From positions 47,352-111,351 of the forward strand of contig JAOUMY010000014.1 in assembly GCA_029881255.1 (NCBI GenBank): a DNA stretch of 64,000 nucleotides. Direction: 5' to 3'. The stretch comes from Gammaproteobacteria bacterium. GTDB lineage: Bacteria > Pseudomonadota > Gammaproteobacteria > S012-40. Of the stretch, positions 1-8,499 are shown piece after piece. Every line of letters begins with the position of its first letter. Position 1 is the stretch's first letter. Position numbers and translations under genes: made by a program. The notes beneath the pieces are model-generated. The model was not told where the DNA came from, searched no databases, and worked only from the letters and a program-made list of their open reading frames with translations.

Positions 1-29
1 TAACACCTTATCCTGGCTTGATTTGTGCT

Positions 30-65
30 AAAAAAGCGTGTGAGTTTTCTCACACGCTTTTTTTT
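30..65 (+). terminator. Rho-independent terminator of the gene left of the window
   Basis: A perfect GC-rich stem (GCGTGTGAG / CTCACACGC) with a four-T loop is flanked by an A run and a T run, so it can work in both directions. It sits just upstream of ihfB. The usual neighbour there is rpsA, which would lie outside the window; that identity is inferred from conserved gene order only. Confidence 0.85.
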
Positions 66-203
66 GCTTGCTTTTTTTTAAAAGCTAACTGTATGATTAG
101 ATTGATGATTCTTTTGGGGGTCTCAATCAGGGTTTGGCACAAATCTTAACTCGGAATAGATGGTGGCTTGTTTATGGATAGTGGAAGCGCACAAGAAACG
201 ACC

Positions 204-488
204 ATGACCAAGTCAGAGCTGATGGAAGCTCTGGCAAAGAAACAATCACAGCTGGCGTTCAGGGATGTTGAACTCGCTGTAAAGACAATTCTGGAACAGA
301 TGACTCAGGCACTCGCTACTGGAGACAGAATTGAAATCAGAGGATTTGGCAGTTTTTCACTGCATTTCCGTCCACCCAGGATGGGACGAAATCCGAAGAC
401 GGGCGAACCCGTGCCACTGGCGGGAAAATATGTTCCTCACTTCAAGCCGGGCAAGGAGTTGCGCGAACGCGTGACTGAAACTAAATAA
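204..488 (+). CDS. ihfB: Integration host factor subunit beta
   Basis: A 94-residue DNA-bending protein of the HU/IHF family. IHF-beta pairs with IHF-alpha and bends DNA sharply at specific sites in recombination, transcription and replication. The beta-arm core is visible as [10 protein letters not shown] near residues 43-52, followed by the [10 protein letters not shown] arm tip near 59-68, whose RNP proline intercalates in DNA. An in-frame start exists at 168, but the ATG at 204 gives the family N-terminus (MTKSEL). The next genes are lapA, lapB and pyrF, the usual gammaproteobacterial order. The beta assignment rests on this order and on overall resemblance. Confidence 0.95.
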   Translation: MTKSELMEALAKKQSQLAFRDVELAVKTILEQMTQALATGDRIEIRGFGSFSLHFRPPRMGRNPKTGEPVPLAGKYVPHFKPGKELRERVTETK

Positions 489-573
489 GAAATACTCACA
501 TATCAGCAAGTTTGTTAGTATTACCGTGTTTCGCGCTGTTTGATTCCAAAATGTTTAACGCGGGTATAGGCTA

Positions 574-864
574 ATGAACAAAGTCGTCACGCTTCTTTTT
601 CTTTTCGCCGTTTTGTTATTGGCATTGAGTTTTGCTGTTATCAACGCACATTCTGTGCAATTGAACTACTACGTCGGCGAATTGAATCTGCCGCTTTCGT
701 TTTTGGTGATAAGTGCCCTGATTTTCGGTGCGTTTTTGGGCTCCGTTGCAATGATGCGCCCACTTTTTGGCTTGAGACTTGAGATTGCACGCTTACGAAA
801 GCTTGCCAAGGTGAATGAAAAAGAAATCAATAACCTTCGTTCTATTCCAGTTAAGGAACCGTAA
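574..864 (+). CDS. lapA: LapA-family inner-membrane protein (YciS)
   Basis: A 96-residue protein with two hydrophobic segments (about residues 4-24 and 40-62) and a basic, helical cytoplasmic tail rich in Lys, Arg and Glu. In Escherichia coli LapA works with LapB to control LPS synthesis by promoting FtsH turnover of LpxC. The membrane topology and the position directly before lapB (5 bp gap) support the call. The region before the gene (489-573) has no ORF. Confidence 0.85.
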   Translation: MNKVVTLLFLFAVLLLALSFAVINAHSVQLNYYVGELNLPLSFLVISALIFGAFLGSVAMMRPLFGLRLEIARLRKLAKVNEKEINNLRSIPVKEP

Positions 865-869
865 CGTTC

Positions 870-2018
870 ATGGAGAGCCTGTTTTGGTTACTCTTACCCG
901 TCGCAGCTCTATCAGGTTGGTTAGCCTGTCAACGACATGCGGTTAACAAGTCGGCAAATAATTCCGCATCTTCGTCAATCGACAACATTCAATACTATCG
1001 TGGTGTTAACTTTCTACTAAATGATCAGCCGGACAAGGCGCTCAATGTTTTTATTGAAATGCTGGAAGTCAATAGCGAAACGGTTGAATTACATCTGGCC
1101 CTGGGTCACCTGTTTCGCCAACAGGGCGACGTAGAGCGTTCTATACGATTGCACCAAAACTTACTCGCGCGCCCGAACCTGAACGTCGATTTGCGTGCAC
1201 AAATCAGATTGGAATTAGGAAAAGACTATTTAAAAGCCGGATTGTTGGATCGCGCTGAGCAAGTCTTGAATGAGTTTCGTCACGACCGACATCTCAATAG
1301 AGAAGCGTTGGAGTTGTTGCGGGATCTTTATGAGCTTGAGCGAGATTGGGACGCGGCGTTAAGCGTCGGATTGCAGTTGCAGAAAAAATCAAAGATTGAT
1401 CTGCGGATTCCTCTTGCGCACTATTATTGCGAGTTGGCCGAAAAAGCATTTCAAGCCAAGGACTGGGATGGGGTGAAACGATGCGTGAAATATGCCCTAG
1501 GTACTAATCGTCAAAATGTCAGGGCAAATTTAATATTGGCACGAGCGGCGGCAATCCGTAATGATCATGGCAAAGCGGTGGAGATACTGTTGAAGATTCC
1601 GCGTCAGGATGATCGTTTCGTTTCTGAAATTGTTTTGCCATTAGCGGATTGCTACCAACAATTAGAGTTGCAAGATGGGTATCACAAATCGGGCAATAAT
1701 TTGTTGCAGGTCGTAAAGCGCCTAACTCACGCCGATATATTACGTAAATCGAAAACAGCTGGGACGCCATTGTCTACTGACGGCCTTGTTGATCTTGACG
1801 AGGGCATAAGTCTGGCCGGGGTTAGTCGATACTTGAATTTGATAGGGCAGCAAGCGCAGGGTGATAACGCGCAGATAATTTCCCGTGTGGTGAGGTTATT
1901 AGATAAAGTAACCGAGCATCTTGGGAGCTATCGCTGTGAACTTTGTGGATTTAGTGGAAAGTCGCTGCACTGGCAATGTCCGAGCTGTCGCGAATGGCAA
2001 AGTGTAATACCTATTTAA
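870..2018 (+). CDS. lapB: LPS assembly protein LapB (YciM), TPR and zinc-ribbon protein
   Basis: A 382-residue protein with an N-terminal membrane anchor (about residues 3-20), a long series of tetratricopeptide helices (about 40-320) and a C-terminal rubredoxin-like metal site made of two CxxC pairs (CELC and CPSC, about residues 355-372). This is the complete LapB architecture and length. LapB binds LPS-assembly partners and FtsH and adjusts LpxC level at the inner membrane. It ends on the base before the possible GTG start of pyrF, so lapA-lapB-pyrF are probably co-transcribed. Confidence 0.93.
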   Translation: MESLFWLLLPVAALSGWLACQRHAVNKSANNSASSSIDNIQYYRGVNFLLNDQPDKALNVFIEMLEVNSETVELHLALGHLFRQQGDVERSIRLHQNLLARPNLNVDLRAQIRLELGKDYLKAGLLDRAEQVLNEFRHDRHLNREALELLRDLYELERDWDAALSVGLQLQKKSKIDLRIPLAHYYCELAEKAFQAKDWDGVKRCVKYALGTNRQNVRANLILARAAAIRNDHGKAVEILLKIPRQDDRFVSEIVLPLADCYQQLELQDGYHKSGNNLLQVVKRLTHADILRKSKTAGTPLSTDGLVDLDEGISLAGVSRYLNLIGQQAQGDNAQIISRVVRLLDKVTEHLGSYRCELCGFSGKSLHWQCPSCREWQSVIPI

Positions 2019-2720
2019 GTGAAAAAAATGCACGATTCGAAAATTATAGTAGCCTTGGATTTCGCTAGTTCTGGTGAGGCGCTTTCTTTCGCGAGACGAA
2101 TGAATCCGCAACAATGTCGTCTGAAAGTTGGAAAAGAATTATTTACTCTGGCCGGACCTGATGTGGTAAGACAGCTTCAAAGCCTTGGCTTTGATATCTT
2201 CCTAGATCTTAAGTTTCACGACATACCGGCAACGGTTGCTAGAGCCTGTGCAGTTGCTGCAGATATAGGCGTATGGATGCTGAATGTTCATGCGCTCGGC
2301 GGCGAGAAAATGATGCGTGAAGCAGCAAATGCAGTGGCTGGAAGTAAGACACAACTGATCGCGGTAACTGTGTTGACGAGTATGGATGCACAGGATTTAG
2401 CGCAAGTTGGAATCGCTCAATCCGTTGACGAGCAGGTTTCTCGTCTCGCGACACTCGCGAAACAGTCTGGTATGCATGGCGTGGTTTGTTCGGCACGCGA
2501 GGCCAGCCTGTTGCGTGAGACATGCGGTGACGATTTTCTGAAAGTAACCCCAGGTATTCGACCTGCCTGGGCAGGTAGTGATGATCAGAAGCGCATAGTT
2601 ACCCCGGCGCAAGCCTTAAAGGATGGTGCCAGTCATCTGGTCATCGGTAGACCAATTACCCGCGCGGATAATCCCCAGCAGGCCCTGGAGAAAGTCCTGC
2701 TGGAAATTAATGAATGTTAA
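2019..2720 (+). CDS. pyrF: Orotidine 5'-phosphate decarboxylase
   Basis: About 230 residues. It catalyses the last step of de novo UMP synthesis, decarboxylation of OMP. The N-terminal strand IVALDF and the catalytic motif FLDLKFHDIPATV (Asp-Lys-Asp cluster) are intact, as is the C-terminal phosphate-binding segment HLVIGRPI. A GTG at 2019 directly abuts the lapB stop; an ATG at 2028 is the alternative start and loses only three residues. Both have weak ribosome binding sites, so translation may couple to lapB. Confidence 0.96.
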   Translation: MKKMHDSKIIVALDFASSGEALSFARRMNPQQCRLKVGKELFTLAGPDVVRQLQSLGFDIFLDLKFHDIPATVARACAVAADIGVWMLNVHALGGEKMMREAANAVAGSKTQLIAVTVLTSMDAQDLAQVGIAQSVDEQVSRLATLAKQSGMHGVVCSAREASLLRETCGDDFLKVTPGIRPAWAGSDDQKRIVTPAQALKDGASHLVIGRPITRADNPQQALEKVLLEINEC

Positions 2721-2796
2721 TTTTAGTCTAAGTTATCGAGACTAAGATTTAACCTCACTTTGATATTTACTAATAATAAAAATGGAGGGATTAACC

Positions 2797-3063
2797 ATGA
2801 AAATTCGGACTTTACTACTGACCTTGATGTTGATGTTCTCAGGCGTCGCATTTTCGTCGCAGATAGATATCAACACGGCCAATGCGGATGCCATAGCCAA
2901 GACGCTGAAAGGGGTTGGCCCCAGCAAGGCGGCGGCAATTGTGCAATACCGCGAGAATAACGGACCGTTTTTCGATATTCAGGATCTGGCTAAGGTCAAG
3001 GGCATTGGTCTGAAAACATTGGAGGTCAACAAGGAGAAAATCCGATTTGCTTCGGACAAGTAG
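2797..3063 (+). CDS. Secreted ComEA-like helix-hairpin-helix protein
   Basis: An 88-residue protein with a signal peptide (cleavage likely after VAFS, about residue 21) and one helix-hairpin-helix pair of the ComEA type: DINTANADAIAKTLKGVG, then VKGIGLKTLEVNKEKI. ComEA proteins bind DNA in the periplasm during natural transformation. Stand-alone short forms are common in gammaproteobacteria and not all have a proven uptake role. An upstream in-frame ATG at 2782 exists, but GGAGG at 2784-2788 lies 8 nt before the ATG at 2797, so that start is preferred. A strong terminator follows. Confidence 0.88.
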   Translation: MKIRTLLLTLMLMFSGVAFSSQIDINTANADAIAKTLKGVGPSKAAAIVQYRENNGPFFDIQDLAKVKGIGLKTLEVNKEKIRFASDK

Positions 3064-3098
3064 TTGGCATATTGAAATAAATAGCTATACAATTCAGC

Positions 3099-3124
3099 AA
3101 AAAAGCGCCACACGGCGCTTTTTT
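3099..3124 (+). terminator. Rho-independent terminator after the ComEA-like gene
   Basis: Stem GCGCC / GGCGC with loop ACAC, flanked by six A and six T residues. It separates the pyrF-side genes from the envelope polysaccharide block. Confidence 0.9.
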
Positions 3125-3149
3125 GCTTTCTGACAATTGTGTAGCTGGG

Positions 3150-4694
3150 ATGATAATTCAAAAACCTTTTTTCTTACCTACTCTTTTTTTATTTTTCTAC
3201 GCCTTTGGCTGTTATGCAGCTCAAGACGCTTCTGAATCTCTTGTTACCCAAATAGATGGTAGATATTCTTTTTCGTACGACCATCTGCTTCTACCGCAAC
3301 AGGAAAGAATGGGATTGCTGGGTGGGAATTATCTAGTCAGTATTCACCCCAATTTTCGATTTGGCCTGGGCGTGTATGGTGCGGTATATGGCGAGCGTGG
3401 CGGATTTTTTACTGGTGGGTTTGAGTCAACGCTGCATTTTCCTCTAACGGAGCATATCTATTTCGACAGTGGTTTCTTTGTCGGTGGTGGCGGTGGCGGA
3501 GCGGCTCCACAAGGGGGTGGGCTTATGTTCAGGCCGCACCTCGATTTTGGCTTAAATTTGGGTAAATATCTGAGTCTTGGTATTGGGTACAGTATCGTGC
3601 GTTTCCCCAATGGCAAGATTCGTAGCGATCAGGCAACGATACATGTCCAGCGATCATTCTCTGCATTTATTTATCCGGGTATGCAGCGACAGTCGGTGGG
3701 AATTCTCGAAGGTATAAATCTAAATCGCCATCGCCGGCTGTTTGCACTGCAAATTAACGCCTACTTTCCCGACCGTGGCACGCCAGGCCGGGACGGCTTA
3801 CCCTTAGATAGTCGCATGGACGTAGTCGGTGTGCGTTGGCGCGAGGCGATGAGTGGGCGATGGTGGGGCGATTTCGAAACCGGCGGCGCCTGGGGTGGCG
3901 GCGTCGACGGCTTTGCGCAGGTTTTTATTGGCAGTGCCTATGAGTGGCCACTTTTGAAAACCGTTTCATTTCTGACTGGATTGCAGCTTGGCGCGGCGGG
4001 AGGTGGAGATGTGCATACCGGGGGCGGCATGTTGGCAAGATTCAATCTTGCTGGTGTAACCGCCTTGTCCTCGCAATGGCAATTCATTCTGGAAGCGGGG
4101 CGAATAGTTGCCGTCGATGGGGAGTTTCGCGCATGGGCGCTAACCGGGGCGTTGGCATACGACTATGATGTGCTGCGTCCCAGCAACAACAAATCCGCTA
4201 AGAATTTCGAAGCAAATCAGTTACAATGGGCCGATTTTAGACTTCGCGCAGGTATGCAGCGCTATGCCCGGTACTGGTATGGCAATGGGCGTAAAGACAG
4301 TGGTTTGGCGCCGGTCCCCGTAGACCAGGTTCATCTGAAAATTGATGCATTCGCCACAGAGTCATGGTTTGTGTCTGGGCAGGCATTGGCGGCATACGAT
4401 GGTGGTGCTGGTGGCTACGCCGTAGGTTTGGTTGGCAGCGGGTTGCGTTTGTCACTTACACCGGCGATCTATACCTCGGCAGAATTGCTCGTCGGTGCAG
4501 CCGGGGGCGGCGGGATCGCAGTGGGTGGCGGGATGATAGTGCAACCGATGCTCGGCTTGGGATATCGCATTAAACAGACCTGGAGTGTAGAACTCAGCGC
4601 GGGATATATCCATGCCTATAGCGGGGCATTGGATGCCGCGATTATGGATTTAGCAATAGGTTATGAATTTTCTGTTCCCCATGGAAAGAAATAA
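3150..4694 (+). CDS. Glycine-rich outer-membrane beta-barrel protein with three internal repeats
   Basis: A 514-residue exported protein. It has a signal peptide (about residues 1-20, ending CYAA) and many alternating hydrophobic/aromatic strands typical of an outer-membrane barrel. Three stretches of about 170 residues resemble one another. Each has a strand, a Gly-run hairpin (VGGGGGGAAPQGGGLMF near 110, GAAGGGDVHTGGGMLA near 283, GAAGGGGIAVGGGMIV near 450), then two or three more strands. A TTG upstream at 3123 is in frame, but it lies inside the terminator, so the ATG at 3150 is the start. It ends 6 bp before the SLBB exporter and is probably part of the same export machine. No named family is recognised. 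Confidence 0.75.
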   Translation: MIIQKPFFLPTLFLFFYAFGCYAAQDASESLVTQIDGRYSFSYDHLLLPQQERMGLLGGNYLVSIHPNFRFGLGVYGAVYGERGGFFTGGFESTLHFPLTEHIYFDSGFFVGGGGGGAAPQGGGLMFRPHLDFGLNLGKYLSLGIGYSIVRFPNGKIRSDQATIHVQRSFSAFIYPGMQRQSVGILEGINLNRHRRLFALQINAYFPDRGTPGRDGLPLDSRMDVVGVRWREAMSGRWWGDFETGGAWGGGVDGFAQVFIGSAYEWPLLKTVSFLTGLQLGAAGGGDVHTGGGMLARFNLAGVTALSSQWQFILEAGRIVAVDGEFRAWALTGALAYDYDVLRPSNNKSAKNFEANQLQWADFRLRAGMQRYARYWYGNGRKDSGLAPVPVDQVHLKIDAFATESWFVSGQALAAYDGGAGGYAVGLVGSGLRLSLTPAIYTSAELLVGAAGGGGIAVGGGMIVQPMLGLGYRIKQTWSVELSAGYIHAYSGALDAAIMDLAIGYEFSVPHGKK

Positions 4695-4700
4695 CCGGGA

Positions 4701-7520
4701 GTGAGGTATTTTTTGAGGCATACATTTTTTCCTTCCACACGATTGGCCGCGAGTTTCGGTCTGTTTCTTTTTTTAATATTGGTTTCGCAGGCTAGTCTGG
4801 CGATAACGGCTGCGCAGCTTGGCATGTTGCAATCGCTTTCGGAAGGGGACAGGCAGCAGTTATTGAATGCCTTGGGTGGCGGATTCGGCGTCTCTCAAGG
4901 CGGCGCGTCTTTGACTAAGAAAGGTGCCGCCGTTGATAAAAAACAAGCCCAGAGTAGTACAAATAAGACTAGTGCTACGGACCCAGCTGTCGACGAAGCG
5001 CTGCGTGTAAAGCCCGGTGATACGCTGCTGGTTAATTTTAAACAACGCGAAGAATCAGACCTTCAGGCCTTGCTGGAAACCATGCAGGCAGAGGTAAAGA
5101 AAAAGGCCTCCGTCCAGTATGAACCGGAATCTGATCGCATGCTGTATAAGCTGGATAAATATGGTGTGCTGGATATGCCCGGCGTGGGGCGTATTGCCTT
5201 GGCGGGACTTACCGAAGAAGAAGCCAGCTCACGTCTGAATCTTGAACCTTTACTCCAGCGTTTTCAGATCGAAATAACACTGCTTCCACTTGAACCCATC
5301 GGTCAGGAGGCCTTGAAACCTTTCGGCTATGAGCTATTCAGAAAGCCGGACGATGAAACCGTCACTCAAAACGAGTTGATGCCGGAAATTGATATCCCAG
5401 TCCCGAAAGATTATGTGATGGGGCCGGGTGACGTTGTTTTTATTCAGCTATACGGCAAGGACAATTTCGAATATACGCTCCAGGTTTCACGAGATGGTTC
5501 CTTAAGTTTTCCCGGCGTTGGTGTAATACCGGTTGCTGGCTTGGAGTTCGATCAACTCAAAGATGATTTGAAGAAACGTATCGACAAACAGTTTATCGGT
5601 GTCAGCGCCTATATTACCTTGGCCGAGCTACGTTCTTTTCGTGTATTCGTACTCGGCGAGGTGGAAAAGCCGGGATCTTATTTGGTCAGCGGCGCTGCAT
5701 CGATTACCCATGCCTTGTTAAAGGCCGAAGGTATTTCGGAAATAGGTTCATTGCGCCAAATCAGTCTGAAACGAAATGGCAAGAAAGTAACTGAGTTGGA
5801 TTTGTACGATCTTCTGCTACAGGGCGATTCGCGCAAAGATGTCAGATTGCAACCAGGTGACGTCATCCATGTGCCGCCTGTTGATGCCACTGTTTCAATA
5901 TCTGGCGAGATTCGTCGCCCGGCAATATATGAAATTCGATCAGGTGAAACTGTCGATGATCTAGTCGATATGGCCGGAGGTTTATTAACCAGCGCAGATC
6001 GCAAGTCGCTTCGCTTGGAGCGTCTCAACGACGGTAGTGTTCGCAGCATATTCGATGTCAACCTCGTGGATAGGAATCACGATTTTAAGCTGAAGAATGC
6101 AGACGTTCTGGTTGTCCGACGCATTGCAGATGAACGTAATAATGGGATTTCGCTGCTAGGACAGGTATTTCACGAAGACGTTTTTCAGTGGCGTAAAGGA
6201 ATCAGGGTTAGCGATATTGTTTCGTCGATAGACATATTGAAGCCCAATGCAGATTCGGACTACGTCATTATCAAACGTCATCAACCGCCATACTTCGACG
6301 AGTTCGATGTGATCTCGTTCAATATGCGTTTAGCATTGAAATCACCGGAAGGAAAACACAACGTCGCATTGCAGCCTCGCGATGAAATTCTGGTATTGGA
6401 TTTAAGCGAAAAACGTACTTTGCAATTGGCACCGGTTATACAGCAATTGCAACGGCAATCGGAGTCAAATGAACCTAGTCAGGTGGTACGCATCAATGGG
6501 CAGGTAAGAGGTCCAGGTGAATATCCATTGGAAGCGGGAATGCGGATAAGCGATTTGATACGCGCGGGTGGTCGACTGAATGAATCCGCTTACACGCTGG
6601 AAGCGGAATTGACACGCTATAATACGCCGGATGGTGAAACGCGGCGGATTCATCATGTCAGAGTGGATTTGAATGCAATATTGGCGGGAGACGAGAAAGC
6701 CGACCTGCTGATGCAGCCGTTTGATCTGCTGAATATCAAAGAAATTCCGCTGTGGACTGAGCAGGACAAAGTCGAGATACGTGGCGAGGTAAAATTTCCG
6801 GGAACTTATGCGATACAGCGCGGTGAGACACTAAGTGACTTGCTGAAACGTGTGGGTGGACTAACACTTTTCGCATACGCGGAAGGCGCGGTATTTACCC
6901 GCGAAGAATTGCGCCAGCGCGAACAAAAACGATTGGACGAGTTGGCGATGTCACTGGAATCGGAAATCGGGCTAATCACCGAGCAGCAAAAGCGCGACAA
7001 TACGATTGAAACGGAAAGTGTCCAAATGGCCCAGCAAGTGCTCGACAAGCTCAAGAAGTCGCGCGCCGTAGGGCGTCTGGTTATTGATTTACCGCGAATA
7101 AAACGCGGCATGGACTTGGGAGATATCAGCACCAGCGACGATATCGTTTTACGTGGCGGCGATACACTGACGATTCCTCCACGCATGCAGGAGGTCAGTG
7201 TTATAGGCCAAGTCTATCATCCGACTTCGCACCTTTTTCGTAAAGGTCTGGACCCCATCGACTATATCAATATGAGTGGCGGTATGACTAACCGCGCAGA
7301 TTATTCCAATTCCTATGTTATACGTGCAAACGGCGGCGTTGAACTAGCAAAGCAGAATTGGTTCTTGCCATCGGCGGACGTCAAACCCGGCGACACTGTC
7401 GTTGTACCGGTGGATGCAGATAAACTGAACAATCTTAAACTTTGGTCTAGTGTGTCGCAGATTTTGTATAACTTATCGACCTCACTGGCAGCGTGGAAAA
7501 CGCTCGGCATACTCGACTAG
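4701..7520 (+). CDS. Wza-type polysaccharide export protein with many SLBB domains
   Basis: A 939-residue periplasmic/outer-membrane exporter. After a signal peptide (about residues 1-34) and a charged linker there is a polysaccharide-export domain near 230-310 (YVMGPGDVVFIQLYG, then DGSLSFPGVG). It is followed by several SLBB units, recognisable by repeated VxGEVxxPGxY and LxPGDxIxVPP motifs (for example ISGEIRRPAIYEIRSGE, INGQVRGPGEYPLEAGM, IRGEVKFPGTYAIQRGE). Wza of E. coli is less than half this length; the extra SLBB units are like those of large exporters beside exopolysaccharide loci. The start is GTG. The order OMP, exporter, Wzz, ManC points to export of a mannose-containing glycan. 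Confidence 0.9.
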   Translation: MRYFLRHTFFPSTRLAASFGLFLFLILVSQASLAITAAQLGMLQSLSEGDRQQLLNALGGGFGVSQGGASLTKKGAAVDKKQAQSSTNKTSATDPAVDEALRVKPGDTLLVNFKQREESDLQALLETMQAEVKKKASVQYEPESDRMLYKLDKYGVLDMPGVGRIALAGLTEEEASSRLNLEPLLQRFQIEITLLPLEPIGQEALKPFGYELFRKPDDETVTQNELMPEIDIPVPKDYVMGPGDVVFIQLYGKDNFEYTLQVSRDGSLSFPGVGVIPVAGLEFDQLKDDLKKRIDKQFIGVSAYITLAELRSFRVFVLGEVEKPGSYLVSGAASITHALLKAEGISEIGSLRQISLKRNGKKVTELDLYDLLLQGDSRKDVRLQPGDVIHVPPVDATVSISGEIRRPAIYEIRSGETVDDLVDMAGGLLTSADRKSLRLERLNDGSVRSIFDVNLVDRNHDFKLKNADVLVVRRIADERNNGISLLGQVFHEDVFQWRKGIRVSDIVSSIDILKPNADSDYVIIKRHQPPYFDEFDVISFNMRLALKSPEGKHNVALQPRDEILVLDLSEKRTLQLAPVIQQLQRQSESNEPSQVVRINGQVRGPGEYPLEAGMRISDLIRAGGRLNESAYTLEAELTRYNTPDGETRRIHHVRVDLNAILAGDEKADLLMQPFDLLNIKEIPLWTEQDKVEIRGEVKFPGTYAIQRGETLSDLLKRVGGLTLFAYAEGAVFTREELRQREQKRLDELAMSLESEIGLITEQQKRDNTIETESVQMAQQVLDKLKKSRAVGRLVIDLPRIKRGMDLGDISTSDDIVLRGGDTLTIPPRMQEVSVIGQVYHPTSHLFRKGLDPIDYINMSGGMTNRADYSNSYVIRANGGVELAKQNWFLPSADVKPGDTVVVPVDADKLNNLKLWSSVSQILYNLSTSLAAWKTLGILD

Positions 7521-7532
7521 CAGGCATTTTAT

Positions 7533-8486
7533 ATGAGTGAACAGCAAAAACATGCCGGAGAACAGGGCAAGCTAAACATGCAGCCGGTGTACTATGTTCA
7601 GGCGCCTATTGATAACGACGAAGACGAAATCAATCTTCTCGACTATTGGCGCGTGTTAATGCAGTTTAAGTGGCTAATTGTGGGCATTAGTTTTTTCACG
7701 ACAGTGATTGCAATTGTTGCAGCGTTAGTCGCGACTGAAATTTATCAGGCAGAGGTCACTATCGCGCCGGCAGATGAAGAATCTGGCGGCGGTATTTCTG
7801 GTCTCGCCGGACAGTTTGGAGGCCTCGCTGCACTCGCCGGTGTGAACATAGGCGGTGGCGGTGGCAAGAGTGAAGAGGCCATTGCGATATTGGGTTCGCG
7901 TCAGTTTACGTTGGAGTTCATCCACGAAAATAAATTGATGCCAGTGCTATTCGAAGATGCGTGGGACGAACAGGCAAAAAAATGGAAAGTGGAAAACGAA
8001 GAGGACGTTCCGACCGATTGGGATGCCTATAAAGTTTTTGACAAAGTCAGAACCGTTAGCAATGACGCCAAGACTGGTATGACTACCGTAGCCATTGAAT
8101 GGAAAGACCCTGAGCTGGCAGCACAGTGGGCCAACAAACTCATTGTAAAACTCAACGAAAACCGTAAGAAGAGGGCCATAGACGAAGCCGAAAAGAGCAT
8201 TCGTTATCTTGAAAATCAATTACGCGAGACTAGCGTAGTCGAGATGCGTCAGGCCTTGTTTCAATTGATTGAGGCCCAGTCCAAGAATCGTATGCTGGCC
8301 AATGTTCGTGATGAGTTTGCCTTTAAGGTCATAGATCCCGCCGTAGTCCCTGAAGAACGTGTCAAACCCAAGCGCAAACTCATGGTAGTGCTTGGTGGTA
8401 TGGTTGGGGTGATGCTGGGCGTTTTCCTCGCATTCTTTATTTCCTTTATTCGTAATCAAAAAGAACAGGCAGCGGAAGCCAAGTAG
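7533..8486 (+). CDS. Wzz-family polysaccharide chain-length determinant protein
   Basis: A 317-residue inner-membrane polysaccharide co-polymerase. It has a short cytoplasmic N-terminus, a first transmembrane segment (about residues 48-70), a periplasmic domain that starts with the Wzz motif YQAEVTIAPA, a predicted coiled region (about 210-265) and a second transmembrane segment (about 283-306) preceded by a proline-containing stretch (VVPEERVKPKRK). There is no tyrosine-kinase domain, so this is the Wzz type rather than Wzc. It likely sets chain length for the glycan exported by the upstream protein, 12 bp away. Confidence 0.9.
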   Translation: MSEQQKHAGEQGKLNMQPVYYVQAPIDNDEDEINLLDYWRVLMQFKWLIVGISFFTTVIAIVAALVATEIYQAEVTIAPADEESGGGISGLAGQFGGLAALAGVNIGGGGGKSEEAIAILGSRQFTLEFIHENKLMPVLFEDAWDEQAKKWKVENEEDVPTDWDAYKVFDKVRTVSNDAKTGMTTVAIEWKDPELAAQWANKLIVKLNENRKKRAIDEAEKSIRYLENQLRETSVVEMRQALFQLIEAQSKNRMLANVRDEFAFKVIDPAVVPEERVKPKRKLMVVLGGMVGVMLGVFLAFFISFIRNQKEQAAEAK

Positions 8487-8499
8487 AGAGCAAAATAAT

